The notes under the pieces: model-generated | Databases searched by the model: none | What the model was told of the DNA's origin: nothing | The model's input: the letters and a program-made list of their open reading frames with translations, nothing else | Assembly (NCBI GenBank): GCA_944389195.1 | Contig: CALXLM010000018.1 | Location: 1 to 35,619 of the forward strand | Direction: 5' to 3' | Source: an uncultured Opitutales bacterium | GTDB lineage: Bacteria > Verrucomicrobiota > Verrucomicrobiia > Opitutales > Intestinicryptomonadaceae | DNA: 35,619 nt | Shown here: in pieces, positions 16,718-24,249 of the stretch | How positions within the stretch are numbered: position 1 is the stretch's first letter | How the letters are laid out: each line of letters opens with the position of its first letter | Translations under genes and position numbers: made by a program

Positions 16718-17335
16718 GCACCGTTTGTTTCGGAAGGACGGGGTTGGAGCGGGTGCGCGGGCTTTGCGGCTTGTGGCAAATTTGGAATATAAAATATGCC
16801 CTAAGTTTTTATTTAAACTTCAAGCTCCGGCATGGCATCTGGAAATTTTGCCGTGCAGGGGTGTACTTTATCGATCCTGGCTCGGTTTGTTTCGGTTGAA
16901 AGCCTCCGTTTTTTCTAAATCTTTAGAGATACTGCGGACGGAGGAAGGTCAGCCTTTGATGGTTGTGCACCCTAAATTTCGGGGAGTTGCGCAAACGAAC
17001 GCCGTTTTACGCTTTCCAATCCGCCGTTCAAAGGAAACCCCTATTTGACTTGCTTTTTGTTTTGAAAACAATCGGCGCCGTAAAATTAAAATTTTCGCCG
17101 CATTGCAATGCATTGTGTCGCCGTAAAATTAAAATGTTTGGAAGCCGGTTCATGGGAAAAGGGGGGCGTACCGGCGCAGAGCCGTTTTAGGTGCCGTCCG
17201 CCTGTTTTGCCCGTAATTGCGGCGTAAAAATTGCAAAATCCGCCGATGCGCCGATTAAAATTACGGTGTACCAATTCCCCCATTGCGGATTTAATCTTTC
17301 GAGCCTTCGGCAGAGGATTTCTGCGGTCATAATAT
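16718..17335. other. long intergenic region with broken reading frames
   Basis: No confident gene. On the minus strand one frame from about 17048 down to 16870 reads as plausible protein but is cut by TGA and TAA codons. A short minus-strand frame of about 45 codons starting with ATG near 17330 runs up to the terminator hairpin and ends at 17187; I cannot support it as a gene. Plus-strand frames need TTG or lack signals. The region may be a decayed gene or an intergenic repeat of this genome. The 17-bp direct repeats at 17076 and 17119 lie inside it. Confidence 0.4.
17076..17135 (+). repeat. two exact 17-bp direct repeats flanking a palindrome
   Basis: cgccgtaaaattaaaat occurs at 17076-17092 and again at 17119-17135. 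Between them is a perfect 12-bp palindrome gcattgcaatgc (17100-17111). Looser relatives of the motif (cggcgtaaaaattgcaaaat, cgccgattaaaattacgg) follow within 130 bp. Confidence 0.6.
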
Positions 17336-17339
17336 AAAA

Positions 17340-17383
17340 ACGCCCTTTGCGTGTCCGCATCAATGCGGCATGCGCAAGGGCGT
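17340..17383 (-). terminator. intrinsic terminator of the first PEP-CTERM gene
   Basis: An 11-bp outer stem with one bulged base (17340-17351 with 17373-17383) encloses an inner ccgcat/atgcgg stem. Read on the minus strand it is followed by tttttatatt. It lies about 85 bp after the stop codon of the 511-residue PEP-CTERM gene. Confidence 0.75.
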
Positions 17384-17468
17384 CATTCGGATTCACAGAA
17401 TGGAAAGCGGGCTTTAAAATATTCGGCTTCTCGTTCGCAATCGGGATTTTTAAGCGGATTTTTTGCGC

Positions 17469-19004
17469 CTATTTTCTATGAAGGCGCCGTTTTGCCGCGA
17501 AAGCCAACACGATAAAGCCCAATATCGACGCCCATTCTGCGGGTTCCGGGACGGCATTCAGCCAGTATCCCTGGGTTCCGTCGGAATAATTGCCTTCCAC
17601 GAATTTCAACATATCTTCGGTATATACGGTTCCGTCGGACGACTTTGCGGTAATTTCTAACGAATTTAAATTGTTTGTGGTTACGAAAAATACCATGTTG
17701 TTGGAAAAGTTTTCAATGTTTAATTCGTAGGTTCCGTTTACCCCGTTAAAGGATTCAAAGAACAGGGTATTTTGCGGATTGTCCGACAGGCGTATGGTGA
17801 GGTCTCCGGTTCCGCTGTAATATAATTGCTTAAATTTATTTGCGGCGTTTAATTCAAGCGTGTTTCCGCTTCCGACAATGAGCAGGTTGGAGTTGGTTGT
17901 ACTTCCATACGTAGATATCCTTTTAAATGCGTTTTCCTTGTTGAGCACGAGCGTTGATCCATTAGATATGAAAACTCTGCCTTCGTAGATTTCATCGGAG
18001 GAATCTATGACAACATCCGTAAGCTCTATTTTGCCGCTGTCTTCGCTTACATTGAATGTTCCGCCTCCTGTTATGTCAAGCGCCCCATTAATATAGATTG
18101 TTCCTCCTCCGCTTATGTAAGAATTTCCCGAAATCTTTATGCGCGCATTTGTTCCGGGAGTCAAATTTTTGGATATCACACTTCCTCCGCTTATATCTAT
18201 GTTATATAGTGTAATCTCGGAGGTATAGGTATATTCAAGCGTTCCATTTACAGCAAACGCTGTGTTTTTTTCAATTGTGGTTTTTGACAGCTTGAAAGTT
18301 GCTCCGCTTGCTATCGATGCTGACGAACCGTTATAGAATGCAAAATTTCCGGCATTAGAGGCGTCTAAAACACTATTCTCGCCGATTGACAATATCGCTC
18401 CTGATCCGAAATAAGTGTTAGTGACGGAATGGTTTACAGTGATTCCTCCGTTTATGGCATATCCGCCCCCGGCATTGCTTGCAAATGTAAGCATTTCACC
18501 GGTTATGTTTGCGTTAGTGCCTATGATTAGATTGGACTTTTCAGTCGAGGGTCTATTGACTGAGAATCTTACTGACGTTCCGACGTTTATGTCGGCGAAC
18601 GTGGATTCGCCGCCTTTTGAATTCTTTATTGTCAGCGTTCCGAGGTTCCAGCCGATAGTATTTCCGCTGTTATTCAGCGCCGTGACGTTGCCGTCTGAAT
18701 CGGAATTAATGTCTATTGTCAGGTCGCCGGTAAAACTCCACTTTAAACCTTCCGGGGGGGGGGTGTTAGTCGCGGCGTCAAGAGAGGTAATTGTGCTGCC
18801 GTTTCCCTTGAACATTGTGCCGTCGTAAGCTGTAGATTCCGGGCTTTCAAGAATTACGTTATAGTCTCCGGAGGGGATTGCCACGCGCGTCAAATAGTCT
18901 CCGCCTCCGCCAACAACAGTTATACTTTCGGTTGAAAAGGCGCTTGTAGCCAAAATTGCCGATGATATAAAATAAAGCGGGATATAAGTGAATTTATATT
19001 TCAT
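17469..19004 (-). CDS. PEP-CTERM sorting-domain surface protein, beta-helix-like
   Basis: A 511-residue exported protein. An N-terminal signal (MKYKFTYIPLYFISSAILAT) is followed by about 440 residues rich in Gly, Ser, Thr and Asn with short repeated strands (GSTITSLDA, SGNSYISGGGTIYINGAL, GSTLVLNKEN), as in autotransporter-type or pectate-lyase-like beta helices. The C-terminus is a standard exosortase tail: VPEPAEWA (PEP at 486-488), a hydrophobic span and KRRLHRK. It should be cut by an exosortase and released or fixed at the cell surface; the exosortase is not in the window. No enzymatic motif is visible. A C10 tract near codon 80 could switch the gene on and off. No Shine-Dalgarno before the ATG. 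It is a likely paralogue, in tail and style, of its upstream neighbour. Confidence 0.85.
   Translation of the reverse strand: MKYKFTYIPLYFISSAILATSAFSTESITVVGGGGDYLTRVAIPSGDYNVILESPESTAYDGTMFKGNGSTITSLDAATNTPPPEGLKWSFTGDLTIDINSDSDGNVTALNNSGNTIGWNLGTLTIKNSKGGESTFADINVGTSVRFSVNRPSTEKSNLIIGTNANITGEMLTFASNAGGGYAINGGITVNHSVTNTYFGSGAILSIGENSVLDASNAGNFAFYNGSSASIASGATFKLSKTTIEKNTAFAVNGTLEYTYTSEITLYNIDISGGSVISKNLTPGTNARIKISGNSYISGGGTIYINGALDITGGGTFNVSEDSGKIELTDVVIDSSDEIYEGRVFISNGSTLVLNKENAFKRISTYGSTTNSNLLIVGSGNTLELNAANKFKQLYYSGTGDLTIRLSDNPQNTLFFESFNGVNGTYELNIENFSNNMVFFVTTNNLNSLEITAKSSDGTVYTEDMLKFVEGNYSDGTQGYWLNAVPEPAEWASILGFIVLAFAAKRRLHRK
18754..18763 (-). repeat. mononucleotide tract, ten C in the coding strand of the PEP-CTERM gene
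   Basis: Ten G on the plus strand, hence C10 in the coding strand, encode the PPP of TNTPPPEGLKW near codon 80. This is the longest homopolymer of G/C in the window (others are 6-8) and a classic site for slipped-strand frameshifts. Confidence 0.8.
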
Positions 19005-19150
19005 AAGGCGTAAATAATTTTGTTAAAAATTTAATAAAAATCCGCTTCTTTCTTTACAAGAAAATTATGCCTTTTTTTGTTAAACGGTTTAATTTTTATA
19101 TCAGTATAATTATCAATATATTGCAAATTAAAATTACTCAAAAAAAACAA

Positions 19151-19178
19151 AAGACCGCAAAAGTATCCTTGCGGTCTT
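19151..19178 (-). terminator. intrinsic terminator of the second PEP-CTERM gene
   Basis: A perfect 10-bp stem (19151-19160 with 19169-19178) with an 8-nt loop; on the minus strand it is followed by ttgttttttt. It lies about 35 bp after the stop codon of the 337-residue gene. Confidence 0.85.
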
Positions 19179-19211
19179 GCAATATATTAAAAAAGTTATT
19201 TTTAAAACGGT

Positions 19212-20225
19212 TTATTTTCTTAAACGGCGTTTCCCAAATGCAAGAATCAATGCCGCCAAACCGAATATCGCCGCCCATTCGGCAGGTTCGGGAACGGCGG
19301 TCAGCAGGAATCCGTCTGAAGTGGTAATCCAATTAAGATTGGTAAGCGGATTTCCCGCAGAGTCCACGAATTTAAACGTATGGGTTTTTTCAGATGAGGT
19401 GGTCGTCAACAGGAGCGACGACGTTTCCGAATCCCATGAGTCCTCATTCCAAATGCTCGAAGAGTTTGAGAACAGTATGCCACCATCGGTAAGACCATTA
19501 TCAATATAAATAGTAGCCGCTTTATCATTCCATAATGTCGATTGAGTCGCAGATGTTACTGTGATAATTGCGCCGTCTGTAATGTTGAAATAAGCTCTTG
19601 TGCCAGTTCTCAAGTCTAATCCCAATGTCTGGTTTTTCGATGTATTAAGCGTGAACGAGCTATTATTACCGCCGTCGCTAATTCCTACCACGGGTACTGT
19701 GGAACCATCGGTGTACAGGGCGTTTTCCTTGCTTAAATTCAGTGTTAGTTTGCCTTGGTTGGCAAAGGCCTTTTTTATGGATACGTTGCCGGCAGATTCT
19801 TCAATGTTTATGGCAAGCGTAGAGGAAGCGTTGTTTAGGGATATCGAATTGCTGTTCGGTATGGATATGTTGCCTCCGTCCTTTATTGTTATGGAGTTTG
19901 TGCCTCCCTGCGCCACAATAGCGTACCAAGCCGACCCGTTTATAACCGACAATGCGCCGTTGGATTCGTTGGTGCCGGTAATGGAGAGCGTTTTAGAGGA
20001 GTCGTTCAAGGTTATGTTTCCGCCGTACAGCCATATAGATTTATAGGTGAGGGTGGATCCGAAATCGGATATGTCTCCGGTTCCGGAAACCTTGTACGTT
20101 TGTATGGTTCTGGCAGCGTCGGTATATGTGGCCTCCTGTATCGTAAGTTGTGCTAATGCACTCGGTATAAATATAAGATACGATACTACGGATAGAATAA
20201 TATTTGTAGGGGTTTTTATTTTCAT
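19212..20225 (-). CDS. PEP-CTERM sorting-domain surface protein
   Basis: A 337-residue exported protein with a signal peptide ending PSALA, a Ser/Thr/Asn-rich beta-strand body with repeated motifs (NITLNDSSKTLSITGTN, NSITIKDGGNISIPNS, GKLTLNLSKEN) and a C-terminal VPEPAEWA (PEP at 312-314), hydrophobic span and KRRLRK tail. The tail is almost the same as that of the next gene. It is predicted to be handled by an exosortase and displayed or secreted. Function beyond that is unknown. It has its own good promoter and its own terminator, so it is transcribed alone. No Shine-Dalgarno is visible; the leader just before the ATG is rich in A, C and G (acgaccaacgaccacc). Confidence 0.85.
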   Translation of the reverse strand: MKIKTPTNIILSVVSYLIFIPSALAQLTIQEATYTDAARTIQTYKVSGTGDISDFGSTLTYKSIWLYGGNITLNDSSKTLSITGTNESNGALSVINGSAWYAIVAQGGTNSITIKDGGNISIPNSNSISLNNASSTLAINIEESAGNVSIKKAFANQGKLTLNLSKENALYTDGSTVPVVGISDGGNNSSFTLNTSKNQTLGLDLRTGTRAYFNITDGAIITVTSATQSTLWNDKAATIYIDNGLTDGGILFSNSSSIWNEDSWDSETSSLLLTTTSSEKTHTFKFVDSAGNPLTNLNWITTSDGFLLTAVPEPAEWAAIFGLAALILAFGKRRLRK

Positions 20226-20282
20226 GGTGGTCGTTGGTCGTTTAAATTAACTAAAAAAACTAACGTTTTTACTGTTAAGCAA

Positions 20283-20310
20283 TTTATATAAGGCTTTATA
20301 AAGATGTCAA
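20283..20310 (-). promoter_or_regulatory. sigma-70-like promoter of the second PEP-CTERM gene
   Basis: On the minus strand a perfect TTGACA (20310-20305), a 16-bp spacer and TATAAA (20288-20283). This would give a 5' leader of about 50 nt before the ATG at 20225. It is the best housekeeping-type promoter seen in the window. Confidence 0.6.
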
Positions 20311-20337
20311 TATTTTATTAATAATATAAACATAAAA

Positions 20338-20364
20338 AAACACGGCCTTATTCCAGCCGTGTTT
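20338..20364 (-). terminator. intrinsic terminator of the pseudopilin gene
   Basis: A perfect 9-bp stem (aaacacggc at 20338-20346 with gccgtgttt at 20356-20364) and a 9-nt loop, followed on the minus strand by a T-run. It lies about 45 bp after the pseudopilin stop codon. Confidence 0.85.
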
Positions 20365-20409
20365 ACAAAAATTGATTTTAAAGTTTTGACGCGTAATTTT
20401 TGCGCCCGC

Positions 20410-21114
20410 CTATTCTTCAAAACCTATCGAACTTTTGAGAATATTTTGCGAACCCCCGCGGATTGCCTGGGCGATATTGAACGTTCTCGAGGTTTCGCCG
20501 TAAATAGTCAAAAGTCCCTGGCCCGTGTTTTCGTCGCGTAGTGACTGGTACCATTCTACGTGGGCGTCGGTAAAGGCGATGTGGCCGCCTTCGCGCTTGA
20601 ATACGCCTTCGTTTGCGTCCCATTCGCCGTTGGGTTTTAGCCCGCGGGACCATACAAGGGGAGTTCCGGACGGGGCGTTCGGGTCTGTGCGGTTTGCAAC
20701 CGCCCAGCTTATCGGGAAACTTTTAAATTCGGGGTCGATTTGAGTCGTCGAGCCCTTGCGGTCTATGACAAACTTCGGCATGGCCGCCCCCGACGAAATT
20801 TTTTCTATTACGGGAAGGTCGAAGTCGAGAATCCAGATCTTCGGGTCGTTGAAGTCGTCGACGCCGCGCGCCAGGGCCGCCGCCCAGTCGTAAATCGTCT
20901 GCCCGGTGACGATGCGCGTTTTTGTGCCCGTCTTAACGTACGAGAGCCACGTCTTTGCGATGTTGCTTGCGCTGTTCATCGACTTTACCTTGCTGCCCGC
21001 GCCCATTGCCTGGCTGAGCGCCGGATAAATCAAACTGGCCAGAACGCCGATGATGGCGATAACGATAAGCAGTTCGACGAGTGTGAATCCTTTGGATTTA
21101 TTTATTTTTTTCAT
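20410..21114 (-). CDS. type II secretion-type pseudopilin with long C-terminal domain
   Basis: A 234-residue protein with a class III (prepilin) signal: MKKINKSKG cut before FTLVELLIVIAIIGVLASL, with the +5 Glu present. A prepilin peptidase would remove the leader and methylate Phe. The rest is a large variable domain that ends in GGHIAFTDAHVEWY, a close relative of the H-x-DG tail of the many stand-alone pseudopilins of Verrucomicrobiota, Lentisphaerota and Planctomycetota. These usually occur in many copies and not with a complete secretion operon; none is seen here. Its exact role is unknown. It stands next to the PEP-CTERM genes on the same strand but has its own terminator. Confidence 0.85.
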   Translation of the reverse strand: MKKINKSKGFTLVELLIVIAIIGVLASLIYPALSQAMGAGSKVKSMNSASNIAKTWLSYVKTGTKTRIVTGQTIYDWAAALARGVDDFNDPKIWILDFDLPVIEKISSGAAMPKFVIDRKGSTTQIDPEFKSFPISWAVANRTDPNAPSGTPLVWSRGLKPNGEWDANEGVFKREGGHIAFTDAHVEWYQSLRDENTGQGLLTIYGETSRTFNIAQAIRGGSQNILKSSIGFEE

Positions 21115-21333
21115 AGTATAAGTTTGTTGTAATATAATAAAGCAGATAAATGCCTGAGCAATTTTTTACCATATAATTTGCCGTCGCCGTTTTTTTGCAA
21201 GCCTTTTTTCCGGATAATGGGCGGCTGCCACGGCCGGCATTCGCGGGAAGAAAAAAATCTCGCACGGCGAGCGAAAAGTCTTGAACTGTTTCGCATAAAA
21301 ATAGAGTGTTTGCAAAACGTTTTTTTTTGGCGC

Positions 21334-22719
21334 ATGTCAAACGACGACGACATATTGGAAGCGCAAAGCGAGCGCGGATACACCCTTTACGACCTCGTCG
21401 TAATGTCGGAGGCCGACGAGCTCGATAAAATAGATACGCAGACGCTTCTCGAGACGAGCCCGCACACGCTTTCGGTGTTTCTCGAACGCCTCGACGTGGA
21501 CACTCAGCGCCAGATTCTGCGGAGGCTGAATCCCGAGCAGGTTTCGGAGGTCGTATCGGAAATGGATTCCGACATGTCGGCGGAGCTCGTTTCCGAGATG
21601 CGCGAGCACCGCGCGGTTTCCGTCCTCAACGAGATGGAGCCCGACGACGCCGCGGACATCGTGCGCGAACTCGAACAGGAGGACCGCGACAGGCTCCTGA
21701 AGGGCATGCAGCGCTCGCAGCCGGAATCGGCGGAAAACGTGCGCGAGCTTCTCGAATATCCGGCCGACACCGCGGGTGCGATAATGAATCCGCATGTGGC
21801 CACGCTCGGTGCCGACATGACCGTCGACGACGCCATTAGCGCCGTGCGCAAAATGCGCGATGAATACGAGAACATCTATTATTTGTACGTCGTGGGCGTC
21901 GACGACGTCCTCGAGGGCGTAGTGTCGATGCGCGGCCTTCTTTTGGCGCCGAAGGGCGCAAAGGTAAAGGATATCATGGGAGTGAATTTGATAGGGCTTC
22001 TCGCTCCCACAATGGACAAGGAGGTCGTGGCCCACATCATGGCCGACACCGACTACCATACCCTGCCGGTCGTCGGAAAAAACGGCGAGCTTTTGGGCAT
22101 AATAACGCACGACGACGTCATAGACATCATGCGCGAGGAGGGTACTGAGGACTTGCAAAAACTCGCCGGCGCCGGCGCCGACGAAGGCTTGTTCGACCCG
22201 ATAAAAACGAGCATAAGGCAGCGTTCTCCGTGGCTTTTGGTGAACCTTATGACGGCGTTTATCGCTTCCGGCGTGGTGAGCGTTTTCGACGGGTATATCG
22301 CAATCCTGCCGATATTGGCGGTCTTTATGCCGATTATAGCTGGGATAGGCGGAAATACGGGCGCGCAGACTCTCGCTGTCACGGTTCGTTCGATAGCCTT
22401 GGGTGAGGTCGGAATGTTTGACATGCGTCGCGTGTGCATGCGCGAGACGTTGAAGGGCTTTTTAAACGGACTGTTTATCGGCTTGCTCGGCGGAATTCTT
22501 GCGGCAATAACGACTTTCCGTATTGATTTCGCCGCGATAGTCTGGGTCGCCATGGTGATAAACATGTCGCTCGGCGGGTTTATGGGCAGTTTCATACCGT
22601 TTACGCTCAAACGTTTCGATTTCGACCCCGCTTCGGGTTCGTCGATATTTACTACGGGAATGACGGATTCGGGGGGGTTTCTTATATTTTTGGGGCTTGG
22701 TTCGATTTTTCTGATGTAA
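21334..22719 (+). CDS. mgtE: magnesium transporter MgtE
   Basis: A 461-residue Mg2+ channel. It has an N-terminal MgtE_N superhelical domain (about 25-125, with repeats like LNEMEPDDAADIVREL), two CBS domains (about 130-255, with VVSMRGLLLAPKG and THDDVIDIM), a connecting helix, and five membrane helices with the signature GGNTGAQTLAVTVRSIALGE and a final FTTGMTDSGGFLIF. The cytoplasmic part senses Mg2+ and closes the pore. The frame is open to 21178, but I place the start at the ATG at 21334 since MgtE proteins begin close to this acidic region and the extra 52 residues look non-coding. The start context is a T9 run and ggcgcATG, without Shine-Dalgarno. Length fits the family. Confidence 0.93.
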   Translation: MSNDDDILEAQSERGYTLYDLVVMSEADELDKIDTQTLLETSPHTLSVFLERLDVDTQRQILRRLNPEQVSEVVSEMDSDMSAELVSEMREHRAVSVLNEMEPDDAADIVRELEQEDRDRLLKGMQRSQPESAENVRELLEYPADTAGAIMNPHVATLGADMTVDDAISAVRKMRDEYENIYYLYVVGVDDVLEGVVSMRGLLLAPKGAKVKDIMGVNLIGLLAPTMDKEVVAHIMADTDYHTLPVVGKNGELLGIITHDDVIDIMREEGTEDLQKLAGAGADEGLFDPIKTSIRQRSPWLLVNLMTAFIASGVVSVFDGYIAILPILAVFMPIIAGIGGNTGAQTLAVTVRSIALGEVGMFDMRRVCMRETLKGFLNGLFIGLLGGILAAITTFRIDFAAIVWVAMVINMSLGGFMGSFIPFTLKRFDFDPASGSSIFTTGMTDSGGFLIFLGLGSIFLM

Positions 22720-22807
22720 TTGGCGCGCTCTGCATTGCGGCCATTGTTTCCATGCGCGTATTTCGGCAGGCTTTTGAGGGGCGTTTGCCGTGTTTGCCTA
22801 TTTTAGC

Positions 22808-22836
22808 TTGACAGGACTTTCGGGTTGTATTTTATT
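22808..22836 (+). promoter_or_regulatory. putative promoter of the Gfo/Idh/MocA pair
   Basis: A perfect TTGACA (22808-22813), a 17-bp spacer and tttatt (22831-22836), 4 of 6 matches to TATAAT. It would give a leader of about 75 nt. A GGAGGG Shine-Dalgarno stands 4-5 nt before the first ATG. Confidence 0.35.
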
Positions 22837-22918
22837 TTTGGCAGAAAAACCGGCTTGTTTGGCGTCTTAAAGGGTCGGGTGTTGTTTTTTTATCGTTAAC
22901 AAATATATGGAGGGAAAA

Positions 22919-24232
22919 ATGCAAAGACGGGATTTTGTGAAATCTTCCGCTATAATCGGCATGGCGGCCGCCATGCCGCGCTTCGGTTTTGCGGAGGCCA
23001 AAGGGAGCGACAGAATCAAAGTGGGGCTTGTCGGCTGCGGCGGCCGCGGAAGGGGCGCGCTGTGCAATATGATTTCTGCGGATCCAAATGTTGAGATAAC
23101 GGCTCTTGCGGATCTTTTTCCGGAAAAGCCCGCGCAGGCGCTTGCGGCGGTTGAAAAACACGTAAAAAAGCTCGGCTTAAACGCGGGCGAGATAATTGAC
23201 TCATCGAAAGTGAAGCGGTTCAGCGGGGTTGGCTGTCTCGGCGAGCTTTTGGAGTCGGGCGTCGACGTGGTTGTCGATGCGTGCTCCCCGGCGTTTCGCG
23301 CGCCTAACTTCGAAAAGATTGTCGCAGCGGGCAAGCATGCGTTTCTTGAAAAGCCGGTTTGCATAGACGCCACCCAGGCGCGCAAAATGCTCGAGCTTTC
23401 CAAGAAAGCGGACGAAAAGGGCATGTGCGTTGTCTGCGGAACCCAGCGCCGCTACGACGCCGGGTACCAGGAAATGATAAAGCGCGTCCAGGACGGCGGC
23501 ATAGGCGAAATAGTTTCGGCGCAGTGCTATTGGAACGACGGTGATTATGTCGGCAGAAACCAGCTCAGAAATACGGAGCTTATGTGGGATACCATGGAGT
23601 ACCAGATACGCAACTGGTTCTCTTTTATATGGGCTTCGGGCGACCACATCGTGGAGCAGCACGTGCACAATCTCGACGCGGTAATGTGGGCTTTGGGCGA
23701 CAACCGGTTCCCTGTCGAGGTTCGGGCATGGGGCGGAAGAAGCACAGATCTGCCCACTCCCACCTACGGCGACCGCTTCAGCCATTTTGCGGTGGATTTC
23801 GACATGGGCAACGGGCTCCGTTTGCAAAGCTATTGCCATCAGGATCCGAAAACGGCAAGGGAGCAGGGCGAGCGCCTCATCGGGACGAAGGGTGTCATGT
23901 ATTCGAGCCTCGGCGGCAAAGTCGGTTTTCAAGACCTTAAGGGAAACACCGTTTGGGAGGCTTCAAAACCTGAGATCCCGGGTCTTGTGGCCGAGCACAA
24001 GTTCCTTCTTGACGCCATAAGAAACGGAAAGCAAGTAAACAAGATAAACCAGCTTGTAAACTCGACGCTTCTGGCCATAGCGGGGCGTTTAAGCGCTTAT
24101 TCCGGAAAGAAATTCAAGTTCGATTGGGTCTTGGCAAAATCGAAGGAAAATCTCTGTCCTGAAAAAATAGAATTTGCAAAGAAAATGCCTTGGAACGGCG
24201 TTCCTGTTCCTGGAAAATTTCAATTAATATAA
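22919..24232 (+). CDS. Tat-exported Gfo/Idh/MocA oxidoreductase, copy 1
   Basis: A 437-residue NAD(P)-dependent oxidoreductase. The N-terminus QRRDFVKSSAII followed by a small hydrophobic stretch is a twin-arginine signal, so the folded, cofactor-loaded protein is exported. The Rossmann motif is VGLVGCGGRGRGA, and HAFLEKPVCID is the family EKP motif; the C-terminal half has the usual open beta-sheet with EQHVHNLDAVMWALGD. Members act on sugars and derivatives, and some exported ones are NAD-dependent glycosidases with tightly bound NAD; the substrate here is unknown. The start is set by a strong GGAGGG before the ATG; the upstream in-frame ATG at 22907 is part of that leader. It forms an operon with the following paralogue (17 bp gap). 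Confidence 0.85.
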   Translation: MQRRDFVKSSAIIGMAAAMPRFGFAEAKGSDRIKVGLVGCGGRGRGALCNMISADPNVEITALADLFPEKPAQALAAVEKHVKKLGLNAGEIIDSSKVKRFSGVGCLGELLESGVDVVVDACSPAFRAPNFEKIVAAGKHAFLEKPVCIDATQARKMLELSKKADEKGMCVVCGTQRRYDAGYQEMIKRVQDGGIGEIVSAQCYWNDGDYVGRNQLRNTELMWDTMEYQIRNWFSFIWASGDHIVEQHVHNLDAVMWALGDNRFPVEVRAWGGRSTDLPTPTYGDRFSHFAVDFDMGNGLRLQSYCHQDPKTAREQGERLIGTKGVMYSSLGGKVGFQDLKGNTVWEASKPEIPGLVAEHKFLLDAIRNGKQVNKINQLVNSTLLAIAGRLSAYSGKKFKFDWVLAKSKENLCPEKIEFAKKMPWNGVPVPGKFQLI

Positions 24233-24249
24233 TGTAAGGAGAAAAAATT

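Noticed and set aside
17187-17396. Minus-strand frame of 69 codons downstream of the first PEP-CTERM gene
   Set aside because: Its beginning lies in the terminator hairpin. A shorter version from the ATG near 17330 cannot be excluded but has no Shine-Dalgarno and no motif.
21337-22158. Minus-strand frame of 273 codons
   Set aside because: It is antisense to mgtE, which has all family motifs; the composition (His- and Val-rich) is typical of an antisense shadow.
22668-22680. G7 tract near the end of mgtE, and other G6-G8 tracts, as phase-variation sites
   Set aside because: Runs of 6-8 G occur in several places of the window, both in genes and between them, and are too short to single out; only the ten-base tract was kept.
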